Assembly: GCA_964551875.1 (NCBI GenBank)
Contig: CAZKEV010000039.1
Span: 1-19,374, forward strand
From: JACTUA01 sp964551875
Lineage (GTDB): Archaea > Halobacteriota > Methanomicrobia > Methanomicrobiales > JACTUA01
DNA length: 19,374 bases
Direction: 5' to 3'
Shown: in pieces, positions 1 to 7,003 of the stretch
Layout of the letters: every line of letters starts with the position of its first letter
How positions within the stretch are numbered: the first letter of the stretch is position 1
Notes under the pieces: generated by a model
Seen by the model: only the letters and a program-made list of their open reading frames with translations
Databases searched by the model: none
Told to the model about the DNA's origin: nothing
Position numbers and translations under genes: made by a program

Positions 1-100
1 CAGGCCTGATTCGGGGGATTATGAAAGGCGTTGGAAGATAGATCCCACCCGGCCTGGCGGCGGAACCGCTCTGCGCCGTCACCACGAATATGAGTCATGT

Positions 101-121
101 CTGGATTTTACGGGAATCCAG
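101..121. other. Small perfect inverted repeat downstream of lemA
   Basis: Seven-base arms CTGGATT (101-107) and AATCCAG (115-121) enclose a 7-base loop. It begins 28 bases past the lemA stop on the minus strand. It could form a 3'-end hairpin in the lemA transcript, but no U-tract follows it on the minus strand, so a terminator role is uncertain. Bases 1-148 otherwise hold no gene I can recognise. Frame 2 of the plus strand is open from 2 to 132 and might be the tail of a gene entering from the left. Confidence 0.3.
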
Positions 122-148
122 AGGGATCAATAGGGCAGGTGCCCAGTT

Positions 149-757
149 TTACTCCACTGGGACAGGAGGGGGTTCCGTGGTGCCGATCCTGGCCGTGAAA
201 TACTCCCTCCTGCTGAACCCCCAGTTGTACGTCCACAGGCTCGCCGGGAAGGAGCTGATCGCCCGGTTGTATCTCTGGATCCCTTCATTATACCTCGACC
301 GGTCAGCCGAGATGCTTCCTTCGGTCCCCTCAAGGATTTCCCTGAAGTCCTGCACCCCGATGGATGCCTCGATCTCGGGGCGATCCTTCAGGCTTGTGGC
401 GAGGTATGACAGGGATGCCTCGAGATCCGTTGTTGCGGGGTTGATCTTCACGATATCCCTCTCCCGCAGAGCGGCGTTCCAAAGGCTCAGATTCCTCATC
501 ACCTCCCTGACGGCCGGGTCATCGGATCCGAGAGAGGGACCCAGATAGCTCACAAGGACGGGGATCTCCCCGTATCTCTCCTGCATGTCCTGGATAATCC
601 TTGCCCATCTCTCATCTGCAAGCTGATCGAGGTTCACGACAGTGTTGTAGGTTGCGTTATACGCAAGGACGAAGCCCCCGAGGATGGCGGCGATCGCGAT
701 GACACCCCCTATCTGGACGAATATCCTCTTCCAGATGAAAGTGGTGAAGGGTTCCAT
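149..757 (-). CDS. lemA: LemA family protein
   Basis: This is a 202-residue membrane-anchored protein of the LemA family, whose biochemical role is not settled. One N-terminal membrane segment (about residues 12-33) is followed by YNTVVNLDQL, the usual family start (YN-x2-V). Then come RYGEIPVLVSYL, matching the family's RR-x-LIPNLV region, and a helical bundle. The C-terminal signature is clear: FREILEGTEGSISADRSRYNEGIQRYN followed by a FP...GF...YF region, present here as SSFPASLW, WGFSRREYF. Length is normal for the family. The start ATG at 757 has a GAGG ribosome site just upstream, and a TATA-like GCTATAAGA lies further up. LemA is often followed by a TPM-domain gene; none is visible in the 148 bases left of this one. 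The gene is divergent from the small ORF at 884. Confidence 0.88.
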   Translation of the reverse strand: MEPFTTFIWKRIFVQIGGVIAIAAILGGFVLAYNATYNTVVNLDQLADERWARIIQDMQERYGEIPVLVSYLGPSLGSDDPAVREVMRNLSLWNAALRERDIVKINPATTDLEASLSYLATSLKDRPEIEASIGVQDFREILEGTEGSISADRSRYNEGIQRYNRAISSFPASLWTYNWGFSRREYFTARIGTTEPPPVPVE

Positions 758-787
758 CTGCCTCTAACCTTCAGTAAGGGTATCCCC

Positions 788-796
788 TCTTATAGC
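788..796 (-). promoter_or_regulatory. TATA box for lemA
   Basis: The minus strand reads GCTATAAGA here, about 35 bases before the lemA ATG. This would put the transcription start near 766, leaving a short leader with the GAGG ribosome site. The call is by pattern only. Confidence 0.45.
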
Positions 797-845
797 TTCC
801 CTGGATTCCGGACGGCCGGTTTGCCCGTGACCCTGTCTGTCCGGG

Positions 846-855
846 TTAAATATAT
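846..855 (+). promoter_or_regulatory. TATA box for the small ORF at 884
   Basis: TTAAATATAT preceded by a CCGGG stretch is a strong archaeal TATA box in GC-rich surroundings. Its centre lies about 34 bases before the ATG at 884, so the transcript would have a leader of under 10 bases. No ribosome binding site precedes the ATG, which fits near-leaderless translation. Confidence 0.6.
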
Positions 856-883
856 CATCCTCACTCCCGATGATCAGTTCCGG

Positions 884-1054
884 ATGAGTGGTCCTGTCTC
901 GGCACTGGATTTCTGCATCTACCTGAAACGCTGCGAGGTCCAGTGCTCGATCTACGAGGACCTGAGCCGCGAGATCGACCTCTATCACCCCGATTATTAC
1001 AAGTACTGGGCGAGGCTGAAGGTCCAGATCTGTTCCAACCTTCTTTCAAGGTGA
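884..1054 (+). CDS. Small cysteine-containing hypothetical protein (56 aa)
   Basis: I do not recognise this protein. The frame extends upstream to 821, but the ATG at 884 (MSGPVSALDF) is chosen because the TATA box at 846-855 would put the transcript start just before it. The product has four cysteines (C11, C17, C21, C50), many aromatic and charged residues (HPDYYKYWARLK near residues 35-46), and no signal peptide or membrane segment. Codon third positions are mostly C or G, as in the neighbouring genes, which supports real coding. It stands alone between divergent lemA and the convergent CDP-alcohol transferase. The C-x5-C-x3-C cluster could bind a metal, but that is inference, and the spacing matches no zinc ribbon I know. 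Confidence 0.62.
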   Translation: MSGPVSALDFCIYLKRCEVQCSIYEDLSREIDLYHPDYYKYWARLKVQICSNLLSR

Positions 1055-1122
1055 ACTTCTCCTGTTTGGAGAGGGTTTTGAGGAGCGGGCAGAACCGTTC
1101 CCGGGCGGGATCACCCGTTCTT

Positions 1123-1761
1123 TCATGAGCTCCCGAGATGCCTCCGGAGGTAGATGATCCGCTCCATTGCCGAGAGGTTCGTGGCGACGGCAATGATGAG
1201 GAGAGAGACCCAGATGAGACCCGTGCAGCCTCCCACGATGAGGACGAGGAGGGTCTCAGGCCGGCCGAAGAACCCGACCCCTTCGAGGGGATCCTCGATC
1301 TTGCCGTGGTGCCGGTCGGCGAAACCAACCTCGGCGTACACCACGGGCTTGATGAAGGTGTTCATCATGGACCCGAGGATGGCGACCATCACCACCACCG
1401 AATCGGCGATGGGGGGTGCCTGGATGATACGGGTGATGATGGGGATCCCGGAGATCCCGACGCCAAGCATGGCAAGGGTATCCACGTACTTGTCCACGAT
1501 CCAGTCAAAGACCGCACCGAACCGGGTCCCGGAGTTCTGGATCCGTGACACGTGACCATCCACGAGATCCAGGACGGCGGAGGCGAGGAGGACGAGGCTC
1601 CCGAGGGGGAAGGAGCGGACGGCAAAGAGGAGCATGGCCGCCACCCCGAGGAGGAGGGAGAGGAGGGAGATCTGGTTCGGGGTGAACCCTGCCCCCGCAA
1701 TGGCCTTCCCGACCGGTTCGAGGTGGCAGATGAGCCTCGGCCGGAGCGTGGTAATATTCAT
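1123..1761 (-). CDS. CDP-alcohol phosphatidyltransferase family protein (archaeal phospholipid synthesis)
   Basis: This is an integral membrane enzyme of about 212 residues that transfers a polar alcohol onto a CDP-activated lipid, in archaea CDP-archaeol. The family motif D-x2-D-G-x2-A-R-x8-G-x3-D-x3-D is present as D65LVDG69HVSR73, then G82, D86 and D90; the usual alanine before arginine is serine (S72). Several hydrophobic helices follow (about residues 30-63, 92-112, 118-134, 170-195). The frame extends to 1806, but the ATG at 1761 (MNITTLRPRL) is chosen because a TATA-like element at 1785-1793 lies between the two candidates. The substrate (inositol phosphate, serine or glycerol phosphate) cannot be told from sequence alone. 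An archaetidylinositol-phosphate synthase is one candidate. It is divergent from arfC. Confidence 0.85.
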   Translation of the reverse strand: MNITTLRPRLICHLEPVGKAIAGAGFTPNQISLLSLLLGVAAMLLFAVRSFPLGSLVLLASAVLDLVDGHVSRIQNSGTRFGAVFDWIVDKYVDTLAMLGVGISGIPIITRIIQAPPIADSVVVMVAILGSMMNTFIKPVVYAEVGFADRHHGKIEDPLEGVGFFGRPETLLVLIVGGCTGLIWVSLLIIAVATNLSAMERIIYLRRHLGSS

Positions 1762-1784
1762 CCATAAGAGGAGGGCAGTGAACC

Positions 1785-1793
1785 CATTAAAAC
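1785..1793 (-). promoter_or_regulatory. TATA-like element for the CDP-alcohol transferase
   Basis: The minus strand reads GTTTTAATGG around here, centred about 28 bases before the ATG at 1761. This would give a nearly leaderless transcript and excludes the longer upstream start at 1806. Confidence 0.4.
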
Positions 1794-1855
1794 TGTTCCT
1801 CCCCACCCAAATCTTCTTGAAATGGCAAAGAAAGATCTATAGCAGGCGAGCTTGC

Positions 1856-2557
1856 ATGGCACCGACGAGAGAGAGACCCCACGTCCTCATGATGTCCGAG
1901 ATCACGGCCGACGGGAAGCTCACCCTGAAGAAGGGGGCGTCCTCCAAGATCCTCATGAAGTACATGGCCCCCGAGACCGAGGTCCTCCTTCACGAGACCC
2001 GGGCCGACTATGATGCCATCATGGTCGGGGCAAATACCATCAAGATCGACAACTCGTTCCTCACCGTCCGGCTCGTCCCGGGAAAGAGCCCGCTGCGGGT
2101 CATCCCGAACAGCATGGCCGATATCCCCCCCGATGCCAACGTGCTCAAGAAGGATGCCCCCACCGTGATCGCGGTCGCACGGAAAGCTCCCCTCGACCGC
2201 GTGGAAGCCATCAGGGAGAAGGGGGTGGGCATCATCGTTGCCGGGGATGAGCGGGTGGACCTCCCCCTCCTCATGGAGATCCTCTACCGGGACCATGGGG
2301 TGAAGAAGCTCATGATCGAGGGGGGGCCGACCCTCAACTGGCACATGCTCCGGCACCGGCTCGTGGACGAGATCCGGCTCATCCACCTCCCCTTCATCGT
2401 CGGCGGAGCAGATACACCCTCCCTCGTGGGCGGGATGCATATCGACTCCGAGTCCGAGATGATACGTCTCGCGCTGAAGCGCTTCTATCTGTGCGGGTCC
2501 AACCTGGTCACCGAGTACGACGTCCTCTACGGGGAGGGGGGCCATGGGGTTTCTTGA
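1856..2557 (+). CDS. arfC: 2,5-diamino-6-(ribosylamino)-pyrimidinone 5'-phosphate reductase (riboflavin pathway)
   Basis: This 233-residue enzyme is of the RibD C-terminal / RIB7 family. It reduces the ribosyl side chain of the GTP-derived pyrimidine with NAD(P)H, an early step toward riboflavin and, in methanogens, the F420 deazaflavin. Family marks in order are RPHVLMMSEITADGKL near the N-terminus, DAIMVGANTIKIDNSFLTVR (residues 53-72), the nucleotide-binding region LMIEGGPTLNWHML (152-165), and LVDEIRLIHLPFIVGGADTPS (169-189). There is no deaminase domain, as expected for the archaeal and fungal form. ATG at 1856 is chosen because the family motif begins a few residues later; the open frame extending back to 1634 runs opposite the CDP-alcohol transferase gene and looks like its shadow. 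The stop overlaps the sppA start by 14 bases, so the two are probably cotranscribed. Confidence 0.92.
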   Translation: MAPTRERPHVLMMSEITADGKLTLKKGASSKILMKYMAPETEVLLHETRADYDAIMVGANTIKIDNSFLTVRLVPGKSPLRVIPNSMADIPPDANVLKKDAPTVIAVARKAPLDRVEAIREKGVGIIVAGDERVDLPLLMEILYRDHGVKKLMIEGGPTLNWHMLRHRLVDEIRLIHLPFIVGGADTPSLVGGMHIDSESEMIRLALKRFYLCGSNLVTEYDVLYGEGGHGVS

Positions 2558-3359
2558 GGAGGAGATCCGGAGGATCGAGGGGAGGCGGTGGAGGGGAGCC
2601 CTCCGGATCTTCGTCATCGCCGTTGTTATCCTTCTTGCTGTTATCGTGGCAACCTGGTTCCTGACCTACACGAAGGAGAGATCCATTGCGGTGATCTATA
2701 TCGAGGGAACGCTCTCGACCGGCGACTTCTCTTCTCCCGACGCGACGGGGAGCGAGTTCGTGGGCGGGGAGATCCGGGATGCGGCAGACGACCCAATCGT
2801 CGAGGCCATCGTGCTCCGCGTGAACAGCCCGGGCGGGACGCCCGCGGCGGCCCAGGAGATCACCGCTGACATGGAGTACGCAAAGGCGAGGAAACCTGTC
2901 GTGATCTCCATGGGGGATATCGCCACCTCGGCTGCCTATGCCATCTCCGCCCATGGGAGCAGGATCTATGCGAACCCCGACACCCTCACCGGCGGTATCG
3001 GGACCGTCTGGATCTTCACCGATATCAGCCAGTGGCTCGAGAAGGAGGGTTACAACGTGACTATCGTGAAGTCCGGGGCCCGCAAGGATATGGCCTCGCC
3101 CTATCACGCCCTCACCGGCGAGGAACGGGACTACGCCCAGTCGCTCGTGAACGCCTCCTTCTCACGGTTCATGGACGACATCGTGAAGCAGAGGAATGTC
3201 TCCCGGGCCGATATCGAGGATGGCAGGGTGATCCGGGGCGAGGAGGCGGTGAAGATCGGGCTCGTCGACCGGCTCGGGAACCTCCATGACGCCATCGAGG
3301 ATGCGAGGTCCCTCGTCGGGTCGAATATCAGATCATCCGCACAGGGTCAGCCTTCATAA
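2544..3359 (+). CDS. sppA: Signal peptide peptidase SppA, 36-kDa type (membrane serine protease)
   Basis: This is a 271-residue protease of the short SppA type (S49 family), which degrades leftover signal peptides in the membrane. One membrane segment spans about residues 19-41, and the rest would lie outside the cytoplasm. The family core LRVNSPGGTPAAAQEI (91-106) is followed by MGDIATSAAYAIS with the likely nucleophile S129, where bacterial enzymes usually have SGGY. Then comes KSGARKDMASPYHALT with the likely general base K181. The S-to-K gap of 52 residues matches the Ser/Lys dyad spacing I recall for Bacillus SppA. The GC-rich C-terminal part (GEEAVKIGLVDRLGNL) is typical. A GGGGAGGGGG run before the ATG serves as ribosome site. 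It overlaps arfC at its start, and its last 32 bases run opposite the end of truD. Confidence 0.92.
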   Translation: MGFLEEEIRRIEGRRWRGALRIFVIAVVILLAVIVATWFLTYTKERSIAVIYIEGTLSTGDFSSPDATGSEFVGGEIRDAADDPIVEAIVLRVNSPGGTPAAAQEITADMEYAKARKPVVISMGDIATSAAYAISAHGSRIYANPDTLTGGIGTVWIFTDISQWLEKEGYNVTIVKSGARKDMASPYHALTGEERDYAQSLVNASFSRFMDDIVKQRNVSRADIEDGRVIRGEEAVKIGLVDRLGNLHDAIEDARSLVGSNIRSSAQGQPS

Positions 3360-4599
3360 ATTCGCGGCAGACCGTGGTTGCGTACTGGCCCGGCCCGAGG
3401 AAGAACCCGAGGAGGAGATCGTTCCCCTCGAGACGGCTGGTAATCTCCGTGGTGAGGGCTGCTGGCCGGGTCATGCCGGAATAGGCAGCCGAGACCAGCT
3501 TCGAGGCAAAAGTGAAATCCCCGGGTGAGATCCCGAGCTCTTTGAGGAGGGGCCATGCGGGATCCCCGTCCTGACCCTGACCTGGCGTGAGCACCGACCC
3601 TGGCACGAAGAGCCCGATCCGCGCCCTCTTCCTCGCCACCTGGAGGATGGCCGCGCTCAGGTTCTCACGGGTGACCCTGTCCTCTCTCCCGTCGGGAAAG
3701 AGGAGGCGATCTCCCGGGGCCGGTTCGCCCAGGGGGATCCCCTGCCCGCATCTCCGCGAGAGGAGGGTGTTGAAGAGGAAGGACTGGAATGCCGAGACGA
3801 ACATCGAGAGGAGGCGAGGGGGGAGGGCCTTCAGGGCCCCCACGTAATCATCCGGCCGCCCGTCAAGGTAATGGAGCATCGCCCTCTCGAAAGTGAGGCG
3901 TACGGGGTATCGCCTGATGGCCTCCTTCACATCCCGGTCCTTCAGGAACCCTTCCCGTGCCTCCCGCACACCGGCGGGTTCGGCTGGAAAGGTTGCTCCC
4001 AGATACGTGAGGACGGCTCCTTCAAGATCGCCCCTGAGGATCCTCTCGCCCACGAGGTGGGTCACGGGGCGCAGGACCCCGAACCGCTGAATCCCGACGT
4101 AGTTCGGGAATCCCGACAGGGCAGCCCGGGTAACCTCATCGACCCGTCCTGCAAGGTCGGATGGATCGCAATCCCGGATACGGATCCTGAACCGGTTCCC
4201 CTTGAGCTCCCCAAGGGCGATGGCGTGATCGGATCGCCCGACGAGCTCGAGCCTGACATCGGGAAGGGCGATCCTCTCCACTGCATCCGGTTCCAGGCCT
4301 TGGATGGAGATATACTGGCTCGTCACCGCATTCCTGTCCTTGGTGCCGGCCCACGAGATCCTCCGGTGGCTGATCCCGAGCGCCCGGGCGATCTCCTTCA
4401 CAAGGCGCTGCTGCTCCCAGTTCCGCTTCGTCAGCCTGAGGATGAGGTACTTGCCAGCATGCCCCCAGGGACCGGACGGCTCCTCCTCGACGATAAAATC
4501 CTCGGCCTCCTCCCGAAGGTGGCCACCGATCCCCTTGGTCATGGTGGCATACCAGGAGATACCGAGGCTCTGTTCGAGGGGATAGGGTGACTCCCTCAT
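3328..4599 (-). CDS. truD: tRNA pseudouridine(13) synthase TruD
   Basis: This 423-residue enzyme converts U13 of tRNA to pseudouridine. The TruD motif AGTKDRNAVTSQ contains the catalytic aspartate (D88). NYVGIQRFGVLRPVTHLVGERIL is the second conserved block, and a long insertion domain typical of the family follows. The C-terminus carries AYSGMTRPA and a FFLGPGQYATTVCREFMK ending. Length matches archaeal TruD. The open frame extends to 4839, but ATG at 4599 (MRESPYPLEQ) is chosen because it forms a 4-base ATGA overlap with the pth2 stop and precedes the conserved start of the domain. Translation is therefore likely coupled to pth2. The 3' end overlaps sppA by 32 bases in the opposite direction. 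Confidence 0.94.
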   Translation of the reverse strand: MRESPYPLEQSLGISWYATMTKGIGGHLREEAEDFIVEEEPSGPWGHAGKYLILRLTKRNWEQQRLVKEIARALGISHRRISWAGTKDRNAVTSQYISIQGLEPDAVERIALPDVRLELVGRSDHAIALGELKGNRFRIRIRDCDPSDLAGRVDEVTRAALSGFPNYVGIQRFGVLRPVTHLVGERILRGDLEGAVLTYLGATFPAEPAGVREAREGFLKDRDVKEAIRRYPVRLTFERAMLHYLDGRPDDYVGALKALPPRLLSMFVSAFQSFLFNTLLSRRCGQGIPLGEPAPGDRLLFPDGREDRVTRENLSAAILQVARKRARIGLFVPGSVLTPGQGQDGDPAWPLLKELGISPGDFTFASKLVSAAYSGMTRPAALTTEITSRLEGNDLLLGFFLGPGQYATTVCREFMKADPVRMI

Positions 4600-4967
4600 A
4601 ACAGGGGGAGATCGGCGGTGATCCGGTCCATCTCGTCGGTTCGGGCAGGACCGAGGCCGAGAGCGGTGGTGGTCCCGGGCGGTAGCTCGGTGAGACCGGC
4701 GTCCTGGATGAGGGCTGCTGAAATCCCCCGGGCATCCGCGATGGTCTTCAGCTCGTGGAGGCTCCGTTCGTCCTTCACCTTGAGCACCACCTTCTTCTGC
4801 CCCTCCATCAGCCATCTCTCCCGGGTCTCCCTGTCGCACCGCTCAAAGGCCGCGACTGCAGCATGGGCTGCCTGGGCAGAGATCTTGCCGCAGCTCATTT
4901 TGATATCCCCGCGGATTACCAGGCACTGTTTCCACCGGAACTCTCTGGAATCGCTCGCGTCGTTCAT
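4596..4967 (-). CDS. pth2: Peptidyl-tRNA hydrolase, archaeal/eukaryotic type (Pth2)
   Basis: This 123-residue enzyme releases peptides from peptidyl-tRNA that has dropped off ribosomes, recycling the tRNA. The Pth2 signature is complete: D21IKMSCGKISAQAAHAAVAA, then KVVLKVKDERSLHEL, IQDAGLTELPPGTTTALGLGP (residues 87-107), and the final ITADLPLL. Length is normal, with a few extra residues before the first strand. The start ATG at 4967 has GGAG upstream (RC of 4974-4977 region). It is the first gene of a two-gene tRNA-related operon with truD, joined by an ATGA overlap. It is divergent from the geranylgeranyl reductase, with 178 bases between them. A possible TATA element (CTTTAAGG) lies in that gap, but I am not sure of it. 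Confidence 0.94.
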   Translation of the reverse strand: MNDASDSREFRWKQCLVIRGDIKMSCGKISAQAAHAAVAAFERCDRETRERWLMEGQKKVVLKVKDERSLHELKTIADARGISAALIQDAGLTELPPGTTTALGLGPARTDEMDRITADLPLL

Positions 4968-5145
4968 GATAGTCTCCGGACCCGTCTGTCCTCATCCTTC
5001 CGGTTCCCGCGGGTTCGGGAGAGTAAAAGTCACTAAGATGTTCCTTAAAGATTTCGACTCTTTTTCCGGCATTCGGAGAACCATCGCACCCGGGGCATCT
5101 GATGAACTGGAATGGATAAGAACCGGGGGGCCAACATGAGATGGG

Positions 5146-6291
5146 ATGTACGATGTGGTGGTGGTCGGGGCCGGCCCGAGCGGTTCGGCAGCAGCACGGG
5201 CATGTGCAGAGGCCGGCCTTCGGACACTCTGCATCGAGGAGCATGGCACAATCGGTCATCCTGTCCAGTGCGCCGGCCTCCTCTCAACTGCTGCCTTCTC
5301 TGAATGCCGGGTCTCATCCCGTTCCATCCTGAACACGGTTTCCGGTGCACGCTTCATCCCTTCCACCGGGGCTCCCCTGGTGATCGATGCGGGAGAGCCA
5401 AAGGCCCACGTGGTGGACCGCGGGGTTCTCGACTCCGAGATGGCCGGGGCAGCGGCAGAGGCCGGAGCTGAATTCCGTCTCAAGACATCAGTTACCTCCC
5501 TGAAAGAGAACTGCGCGGTCACGAAGGGTATCGGTGGCAGGGAGGAGATCGGGTTCTCAATCCTCATAGCTGCCGACGGGGTTCGATCGTCCATTGCGCG
5601 TATGCTCGGTTTCGGCCGGGCAGAATTCTTCCTTGGAGGTCTCCAGGCAGAGGTCCGGTGCCCGGTAGATCCCCGCTTCGTGGAGATCCACCCCCATGCC
5701 TCCCCCGAGTTCTTCGGCTGGGTGATCCCTTCAGGGAACGGGAGGGCACGGGTCGGGCTCTGCGGGGAAGGTGATCTCAGGAAGCGACTTTCCGATCTCC
5801 TCAATCCATACGAGGGATCGGTCCTCCACCTGGTGTCCGGGGCCCTTCCCCTCGGCGTGATCAACCGCACCTATGGCTCCCGAACACTCATCGTAGGGGA
5901 TGCAGCGGGGATGGTGAAGCCCACGTCCGGTGGCGGTATCTATACCGGTGTCCGTGCAGCACGCCACGCGGCAGCTGTGGCTGCAGAATGCTTTCGGAAA
6001 GGATCTTTCCGGGATGGTGACCTCGCCCTCTACGAGAAGAGGTGGAAAGAGGACATCGGCAGGGAGCTTACCGTGGGAATGGCCCTGTACCGTGCCAGGA
6101 GGGGCCTCTCCGCTTCAGACCTGGATGCCATCATCTCGGCCCTTCGGGACCCTGACATCGTCAGGGAGATCGTGGAGCACGGGGACATGGACCGCCCTGC
6201 CGCCCTCGTGCGCCGCCTGGGAATGCACCCCCGGGTGATCAGGGCCGCCGGGATCTTCCTCCGCGGGGGGCTGAGGGCATTTATTACATAA
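5146..6291 (+). CDS. Geranylgeranyl reductase family flavoprotein (archaeal lipid saturation)
   Basis: This 381-residue FAD enzyme belongs to the geranylgeranyl reductase family, which in methanogens saturates the isoprenoid chains of archaeal ether lipids (digeranylgeranylglycerophospholipid reductase). The dinucleotide-binding GAGPSG is at residues 8-13, with the acidic end of the fold at IEEH. HPVQCAGLLS (38-47) is the family's cysteine motif. GWVIPSGNGRARVGLC lies mid-protein, and GDAAGMVKPTSGGGIYTG (251-268) is the second FAD motif. It is slightly shorter than the usual 390-450 residues. ATG at 5146 starts directly at the FAD-binding strand; GAGATGGG just upstream may act as ribosome site. 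It is a single gene, followed by the metal transporter operon. Other members act on chlorophyll or quinone side chains, so the exact substrate is inferred from the archaeal setting. Confidence 0.88.
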   Translation: MYDVVVVGAGPSGSAAARACAEAGLRTLCIEEHGTIGHPVQCAGLLSTAAFSECRVSSRSILNTVSGARFIPSTGAPLVIDAGEPKAHVVDRGVLDSEMAGAAAEAGAEFRLKTSVTSLKENCAVTKGIGGREEIGFSILIAADGVRSSIARMLGFGRAEFFLGGLQAEVRCPVDPRFVEIHPHASPEFFGWVIPSGNGRARVGLCGEGDLRKRLSDLLNPYEGSVLHLVSGALPLGVINRTYGSRTLIVGDAAGMVKPTSGGGIYTGVRAARHAAAVAAECFRKGSFRDGDLALYEKRWKEDIGRELTVGMALYRARRGLSASDLDAIISALRDPDIVREIVEHGDMDRPAALVRRLGMHPRVIRAAGIFLRGGLRAFIT

Positions 6292-6340
6292 TGACAGAAT
6301 CGCATTATTTCGTAATACTTTTATAGAATAACGTAATACT
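6282..6340 (+). promoter_or_regulatory. Promoter with repeated GTAATAC boxes (putative metal-regulator operator) for the ECF operon
   Basis: The 9-base sequence CGTAATACT occurs twice, at 6311-6319 and 6332-6340, exactly 21 bases apart (two helix turns). The core GTAATAC is nearly its own reverse complement. An inverted partial copy, TATTAC, lies at 6282-6287, and ATAATG (6288-6293) pairs with CATTAT (6303-6308). The TATA-like TTTTATAGA (6319-6327) lies between the two full copies, so a bound protein would block TBP or polymerase. A strong ribosome site GGGAGGT (6344-6350) stands five bases before the ATG. A nickel-responsive NikR-like repressor is a reasonable guess from spacing and context. 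No regulator gene is in the window. Confidence 0.5.
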
Positions 6341-6355
6341 AACGGGAGGTGCGCA

Positions 6356-7003
6356 ATGCATATCCCTGATTCATTCATGCCCCTCACCCAAGGGATCTTC
6401 TACTGGGCTATCGCCCTTATTTTTATCGGGCTCTCCCTCCGCTGGGCGAGGAAGGACATGGACGAGGAGAGGATCCCCCTCGTTGCCGTGCTCGCCGCCG
6501 GCATCTTTGCTATCCAGTCCTTCAACCTCCCCGTCGGCATGGGGACGACCGGCCACCTGATCGGCGGGGCCCTCGCTGCCATCGTCCTTGGATCCCCGTT
6601 CGCTGCGGTCTTCATCCTCACCCTGGTCCTCCTCGTGCAGGGGATACTCTTCGCGGATGGCGGGATCAGCACCATGGGGGCAAATATCCTCAATATGGGC
6701 GTTATCGGAGGCTTCGGGGGGTTCTACATCTTCAAGGGGATGCGCGCGGCGATCAACCGGGTGGATCTGGCGGTATTTTCTGCCGCGTGGTTCGCGTGCT
6801 TCGTGCCTGCTCTCGCCGCTGCAGTGGAGATGTACTGGGCTGGCACCTTCCCCCTCCGGGAGGGACTCATCACCATGGGGCTCTACCACGCCCTGATCGG
6901 GATCATTGAGGGAGCAATCACCGTGGTCGCCATCCGGCTCATTGCGAGTGCACGTCCTGATATCATGAGGACTTCTGTGAACGCGGGGGCTGCGGGTACA
7001 TGA
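6356..7003 (+). CDS. cbiM: ECF transporter substrate-binding membrane protein CbiM/NikM (cobalt or nickel uptake)
   Basis: This is the 215-residue S-component of a nickel/cobalt ECF transporter. The protein begins MHIPDSF; in the family the N-terminal His2 binds the metal. GTTGHLIGGA places a second metal-ligand histidine at H67, the position known for NikM2. About six or seven membrane helices follow, with MGANILNMGVIGGFGGFYIFKG as a conserved loop. It is first in a four-gene operon, followed by a PDGLE (N-type) protein, an ATPase and a T-component. The start is fixed by the conserved MHIP and a good ribosome site. The stop overlaps an ATG (ATGA at 7000-7003) that opens the repeat region. 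In a methanogen nickel is a likely substrate, but cobalt cannot be excluded from sequence alone. Confidence 0.93.
   Translation: MHIPDSFMPLTQGIFYWAIALIFIGLSLRWARKDMDEERIPLVAVLAAGIFAIQSFNLPVGMGTTGHLIGGALAAIVLGSPFAAVFILTLVLLVQGILFADGGISTMGANILNMGVIGGFGGFYIFKGMRAAINRVDLAVFSAAWFACFVPALAAAVEMYWAGTFPLREGLITMGLYHALIGIIEGAITVVAIRLIASARPDIMRTSVNAGAAGT

Noticed and set aside
3..98. Minus-strand frame starting ATG at 98 and open to the left edge, downstream of lemA
   Set aside because: It could be the next gene of a lemA operon, but the 32 residues show no signal peptide or TPM features and there is no good ribosome site.
2..132. Plus-strand open frame of 43 codons at the left edge that might be the end of an upstream gene
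   Set aside because: No start is visible and the translated stretch matches no family I know. GC-rich DNA gives many open frames, so it is not called as a feature.
1085..1120. Imperfect inverted repeat AGAAC...GTTCT between the 56-aa ORF and the CDP-alcohol transferase
   Set aside because: The arms match only five bases with interruptions and there is no U-tract, so a terminator call is not supported.
1138..1555. Histidine- and aspartate-rich plus-strand frames opposite the CDP-alcohol transferase
   Set aside because: They are shadows of the real minus-strand gene. The His/Asp runs come from its Met-, Val- and Ile-rich codons read in antisense.
1787..2617. 276-codon minus-strand frame opposite arfC
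   Set aside because: arfC on the plus strand is clearly a known enzyme; the antisense protein has no family features and reflects high GC content.
4968..5145. Possible riboswitch or RNA gene in the longest gap (178 bases) between pth2 and the reductase
   Set aside because: Only weak TATA-like runs and a short GC palindrome are visible; no conserved RNA motif or tRNA fold could be recognised.
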